Positions 59,356 through 64,000 of a stretch of 64,000 bases of DNA are shown piece after piece. Location of the stretch: contig JACDTU010000003.1 of NCBI GenBank assembly GCA_022376465.1, positions 2,232,001-2,296,000 of the forward strand. The letters are read 5' to 3'. Within the stretch, counting starts at the first letter, position 1; each line of letters opens with the position of its first letter. The notes below the pieces were generated by a model. The model saw only the letters and a list, made by a program, of their open reading frames with translations, was not told the origin of the DNA and ran no database searches. This DNA comes from Cubamyces lactineus (lineage: Eukaryota; Basidiomycota; Agaricomycetes; Polyporales; Polyporaceae). The position numbers were made by a program, and so were the translations under genes.

Positions 59356-61941
59356 ATGAAATATGTCGCACTTCTGAGCGGCGGCAAGGATAGCTGCTAC
59401 AATCTCTTGCACTGTGCGAAAAATGGCCACGAACTCGTCGCAGCCGCCTCCCTAGGTCCGGAGCAAGGCAAAGGTTCGACCATTGGCCTATCATCTCCAT
59501 AAACCTCGCCAACCCTGTATACAATAGAGGAACTGGACTCATACCTGTATCAAACGGTTGGACAAGATGCAATCGAATTTGTTGGCCGTGCACTGGATGT
59601 CCCACTGTACAGAAGGGTGATCTCTGGCGCAGCAGTTGAGCAAGGCGGAGAATACGGTGGTCGTGATCCCGCCCAAAGCGGGGGCGTTCACGGCGACGAA
59701 ACTGAAGACCTTTACGAGCTCCTATCCAATGTCAAAGTAGCTATCAGCCCACTAAGTTATGTACTTTCATGCCAATTGACTTGTCCGTACCATATTAGGC
59801 CCACCATTCAGATGTCCAGGGCGTCTCCGTTGGTGCGATCCTGTCCAACTACCAGAGAGTGCGCGTAGAACATGTGTATGACTTTGTGTATGACGTCGAA
59901 ATACTCGCTGACCAGATGGGCATAGATGTCGTCGGCTGGGCCTAACGCCCTTGTGTTACCTGTGGCAGCGAGACCAGGAAGAGTTGCTCTCCGAGATGAT
60001 ACAGGCCGGCATGGAAGCGATCCTCATCAAGGTAGCGGGAATTGGCTTGACTGCGAAGCATTTAGGCAAGACCCTGGCGGAGATGCAAACTCTGCTACTG
60101 AAGCTTGTCAGTTCTACATCAACATGCTTCCTGAGCAACCTGCATGAGAGACTCACTGAAAGGACGGCTTATAGAATCGGCTGTATGGCTCACATGTCTG
60201 TGGGGAAGGGGGCGAGTACGAAACCTTGACTCTTGACTGCCCCCTCTTCAAGCATCGCATTCAATTGTGGGCCTTTTCCCTTTTCTCTCAAATGATCTCG
60301 TTACAATCACTCACTCATGCAAAGGGATGAGGTAGAAACGGTCGTGCACTCGGACAACGATTTTGCGACTGTTGCCTATCTGCGTGTCAAGAAGGCATCT
60401 CTACAGCCCAAGCCTACTGCAAATCTTGACAATATCATCGTGCCGTCAGTTCTACTCGAACCCTTCTCAGAAATACGTGATCTATTGTCGTCCTCGCCAC
60501 CACCCAATCCTGAGGTTGGATCGGTCGATTCTCAGGAAGTGATCCCGGCTGGGAGCAGCCATCGGCGGATAGGCAACTGGGTCGCCGTCGCCAACGTTCA
60601 GCGAGATCTCGGGACCGCGTCTAGCGATATGACATTAGAGGACGAAATGAGAGAGTGCTTCGGGAAGCTCAAAGGTAGTCATCTACGCTGCATTGCTTCC
60701 ACCATCGCTCACAGCGTCCATAGAGTGCTTATCCCAGTATGGCCTGACTCTCTCCAACTGCACAAATATCAACGTATTCCTTTCCTCCATGGATCTCTTC
60801 GCACGCGTCAACGCCGTCTACGCAACATACTTTGGCACGAGCCCTCCAGCTCGCGCCTGTGTAGCAGTCGACCTTCCGTCCCCGATCCGAGTGCGCCTGG
60901 ACTGCATCGCGTTCGCTGAGAGCGCGCCGACGGCTCGTCAAGCGTTGCACGTCCAAGGGCTGAGCTACTGGGCCCCAGCGAACATCGGTCCATACTCACA
61001 GGCCATCGTGGCGGATGAGCGCGTCTTCATCTCTGGTCAGATCGGTTTGATCCCCAGCAACTTGACACTCCCCTCTCCTCAGTCGCTCGCCTTCGAGACC
61101 GCGCTGTCCTTCCAGCACGTTCATCGTGTCGTCGAAGCACTCAAGAGCAATTCTGGCGGCGGATGGGATGGCCACTGTCAGGGCATCGTCTACTGGCTCG
61201 CACATGCTGATCACATCCCGGCGGTACGGGAGGCCAGCGCACATTTCGAAGGAGTGCGCACTCTGTTATATTTCTCTCCGCTGTACCCGTAAGCTGACGC
61301 TGAATTCTCTTAGGACGCGAACGCGCCTGTTCTGTTCGTCGCCGTGTCGGAGTTGCCGAAGGGCGCGCTGGTAGAAAAACAAGTACTGCTCCATACAGGC
61401 CAATACGACGTCGAGGACGACGACGGGTCGATCGTCCGACGGTCCGTCGTCCCTATCTATGAAAAAGGTCAGCACTATCCACTACTCCTTCCGCTTGCCC
61501 TCCGCATCCATCCTGAGCTCCATGGTGCCTAGGCGAATATAGCTTCTACAACAAACAGGACAAACAGGCGCGCTGGGAGATGTCCAGGTTCCACGGGGTA
61601 TCGTCGAAGGTCGCTATGCTGTGTATCGGCGGGGGCAACCCACATCTCCCGAACCAATTGCGCGTCATCTCCGTGTTGCGCGATCTCCGCTCCGAAGCGC
61701 TCTCGGTCCGGTTGTTCTACAACGTCTCAAGACCTGAAGGTAGGGAAAACATCTTACCCGTTGGTCATCGCCACGACACGCTGATGACACACGTCCAGCC
61801 GCCTCAGTTGCCATAACCTTCCTCCAAAATGAGGGGCCCTTCCCTGTGACACCTATTCCGTGCAGAAACGTCTCCAGCAGAAACGGAGATGACTGGGATT
61901 ACGCGATCCTTGCTATATGTACACGAGACGATAGCCTGTGA
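59356..61941 (+). CDS. DPH6: diphthine-ammonia ligase with two RidA-like domains
   Basis: Catalyses the last step of diphthamide formation on elongation factor 2, amidating diphthine with ATP and ammonia. The start MKYVALLSGGKDSCYNLLH carries the PP-loop SGGKDS at residues 8-13. Further family blocks are GVSVGAILSNYQRVRVEHV, CRRLGLTPLCYLWQRDQEEL, YGSHVCGEGGEYETLTLDCP and DEVETVVHSDNDFATVAYL. As in other fungal Dph6 proteins, two RidA/YjgF-like domains follow: one around LTLSNCTNINVFLSSMDLFA, the second at ANIGPYSQAIVADERVFISG. Seven or more short introns were placed; for example HRIQL joins DEVE across 60271-60327. The final exon adds ASVAITFLQNEGPFP and ends CTRDDSL. It is divergent from UBA1 (289 bp between starts) and convergent with the transporter. 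Confidence 0.9.
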
Positions 61942-62061
61942 CGATGATGTACAACACGCAAAGAGCTTAGCAGAGCGTCCTAGATAGATCCGATAGAACG
62001 AGAGAAAGAAGTGTAGTAATCCATATGTTGATCAAACACGAAGAAGCCAGCCTTCAGGCCT

Positions 62062-64000
62062 TCAGGGGGTACCTTCCTCCTGGAGGACCTTGAGCTCGGC
62101 GAGCCGGCGACGCATCTCCTTCTCTGTCCGGGTCGGAGGGACCATGCGTGCGATGAATGCACCAAACTGTCCATTCAAACAGCTTAGCAAGCAAGTCCTT
62201 CAGTCGTTGGAGCACTTCATACATACCAGCGTGCACATCCCACCAAACCGCAGCACCCAGGCGACGCCATTCTTGCCATAGAGCGCGTTCTCGGGGCCAC
62301 CTTCCTCATCCGCGTCCACAATCCGGAAGATAGCGCTCGACACCAACGCGACCTGCATACTCGTTGATCAGCGCCCTAGCGCCCTGTGGACTGAAAGAAG
62401 GGGTACGTACAACAAACTGCGGCATGACGATCGCGAGGTTGTGAATCCCCAAGACAGTACCACCGGCAACCGCTTCCGCCTCTACAACGGCGTGAGGATC
62501 GTGCTGGTCGAACGAGCGGCGGCGGCGGATCAGTGGAGTCCGCTCGCTCTCGCCTTGTCTACTGTTACGCCGAACGGCGGGCGTAGAGAGCGTACGACTA
62601 TGCGACGGCCGGCGGAGCCATTCCCGCGCGACAGCCTCGCCCTCAGTGTTGTGTTCGTGCTCGCTTTCCTTTAGGAACTACACGCATGCCAATCAGTCTA
62701 CGTTGCTCAAGGCAGTTTCGCAATCGAGTCTGTACCTCCATGATGATCGCGAACGGCGCCCAGCACGCGACAGCCCAGCAGATACCGACGAGGCTGACGA
62801 GGATGATCGCCTGCCAGACCTTCGTGACAAAGACCGTCATCAACGTGAGGAACGTGAACAGCAGGAGCGCGCCCGTCCAGATGTTGCGCAGGAAGAAGGG
62901 CATGTAGGGCAGCCGGAGCGGCTTGCCGCGCCGCGCCGCCTCCGCCCGCCATTCACGGACTTGGTCGCGGAGGCGGGCGAGTTCCGCATCTTCGTCGTCG
63001 TCGCCTTCGTGCGCGAGCAGACGGGTGTCACGCCGCGTGAGGCGGGGGAGTAGCGTTCCAGCGGCGACGGCAACTGTGGGTGTGGTGTGAGATGCAGTAG
63101 ACCAGTATGTCAAGTGACAGGAAGAACATACCGATACTGTACACCAGCATAGCGAACGCTCCCGTTCGGGTGGCCAGATCATGATCAGGCTCTCTTCCGA
63201 GCTCATACGCCATGATTTGACCGATGTATGTCGTACTGAGTCCGCCGATGAGCCCCTTACGTCTTCATGATCAAGAATTTATATGCACTTACGAATAGAA
63301 GAGGAAGGGAAACCTGATGGACCACGTTAGTGTCCGCCGCTCATCGAATGGATGCATCTGAACTTACCACCCCATGAATGCAAATACCTGGACATAGCAG
63401 ACCCTCCGAATGGGTTTCGGGAGGCTGAGAATAGTACTGTAGATGCCCTTGAAAACGTCGCGCATGCTATTCCTGTGAAGCTGTCAGCGTATACCGCCCA
63501 CGTACTTAGGCCGGAATCGCGTACCCCTTCTCGATCCTCCGCTTCTCTCGCTCCTGTTCCTCTTGAGTCCAACAAGTAATCCATACCGTCGCAGAGAGAA
63601 TGATCATGCAAACGACGCAGAATTTGCGGAACTGAGAGCCGCCCAGAAGGCGGAGGATCGGCATGTTCGCAAGCGGCAAGAACCCTGCAAGCGAAAACCG
63701 CCGGGCGCGTTAGCATGCGACGAAGGACGCGCCAACGCCGAAGTCGTACCGAAACCGTATCCGACGATGTTTCCGGCGTTGAGCATCCTGCTATGCCACG
63801 CGTTGGCTTCGTTGAGCTGCTCGGGCGGCGTGACATCGAGCAAGAGGTTCCTGAGCGACGCCTGGAGCGCATTGAGCGCGAAGTCCAGCAAGTAGAAGGA
63901 TACGATCGCAAAGCCAATGGCCGTGTTCTGGACCTGAAGTAACGTGTCAGCGGTCTGCCCGATCATACGCAGAGGGGGCAGGACGGACCGTCTTGCTATA
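62062..64000 (-). CDS. MFS sugar-type transporter (SLC45/sucrose-transporter-like), partial
   Basis: The 5' end lies beyond the window. Visible parts from right to left are IGFAIVSFYLLDFALNALQA, ASLRNLLLDVTPPEQLNEAN, AWHSRMLNAGNIVGYGFG and FCVVCMIILSATVWITCWT. These match the SLC45/plant-sucrose-carrier branch, including the RNLLLDV and AWHSRM blocks. A large cytoplasmic loop (acidic EGDDDEDAELARLRDQVREW) precedes the helices LLLFTFLTLMTVFVTKVWQA and IILVSLVGICWAVACWAPF. A second loop full of Ser and Arg leads to GGTVLGIHNLAIVMPQFV, another hallmark of the family. The C-terminal end is MRRRLAELKVLQEEGTP. Introns are short. Substrate is probably a disaccharide with proton symport (family knowledge), but this is not shown by the sequence. 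Confidence 0.82.

Overview
The window is nuclear DNA of a filamentous fungus, most likely an Agaricomycete (a Polyporales-like wood-decay basidiomycete is my best guess, from protein flavour only). The genes are GC-rich and cut by many introns of about 45-70 bp with GT..AG ends. They are packed on both strands with convergent and divergent neighbours, and the proteins have typical mushroom character. No tRNA, rRNA, CRISPR array or bacterial-type operon was seen.

Left part (0-21 kb) is dense housekeeping: tRNA pseudouridine synthase PUS7, a DHA1/TetA-like MFS transporter, an uncharacterised basic nuclear-type protein, mitochondrial EF-G2, isoprenylcysteine carboxyl methyltransferase, ribosomal protein L9, a small unannotated frame between L9 and PCF11, the polyadenylation factor PCF11, an F-box-like gene with an apparent frameshift, a TXNDC9/phosducin-like protein, and a class I CPD photolyase. 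From 21 to 29 kb lie two tandem secreted glutaminase A paralogues; only the upstream-lying one has a Ser/Thr stalk and hydrophobic GPI-type tail. At 30.3-31.6 kb is a coiled-coil protein resembling the WTAP/Mum2 family.

From 31.6 to 39.9 kb the DNA is gene-poor. I support only one short Pro/Ser-rich gene there, with an unusually long upstream region and a palindromic TATA-like element. A secreted GH18 chitinase with a long Pro/Ser-rich N-terminal region follows at 39.9-42.4 kb.

The most interesting part is 43.0-55.0 kb: four head-to-tail paralogues (called A-D here) of an unrecognised nuclear-type protein family. Each has a Gln/Pro-rich N-terminus, three Trp-containing helical modules (the middle one resembles the Rap1-type Myb domain), acidic linkers and a basic C-terminus. 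In B and C the C-terminus ends in a SUMO-interaction-like tetrapeptide plus acid. All four share an exactly 22-nt micro-exon inside the first module. Copy D has a first exon that is either newly intron-interrupted or damaged.

The right end returns to housekeeping genes: ubiquitin-activating enzyme E1 (UBA1), diphthine-ammonia ligase DPH6 with its two RidA-like domains, and the 3' part of an SLC45/sugar-type MFS transporter that runs off the window. Exon boundaries were read by eye from splice sites and protein continuity; no transcript evidence or database search was available.
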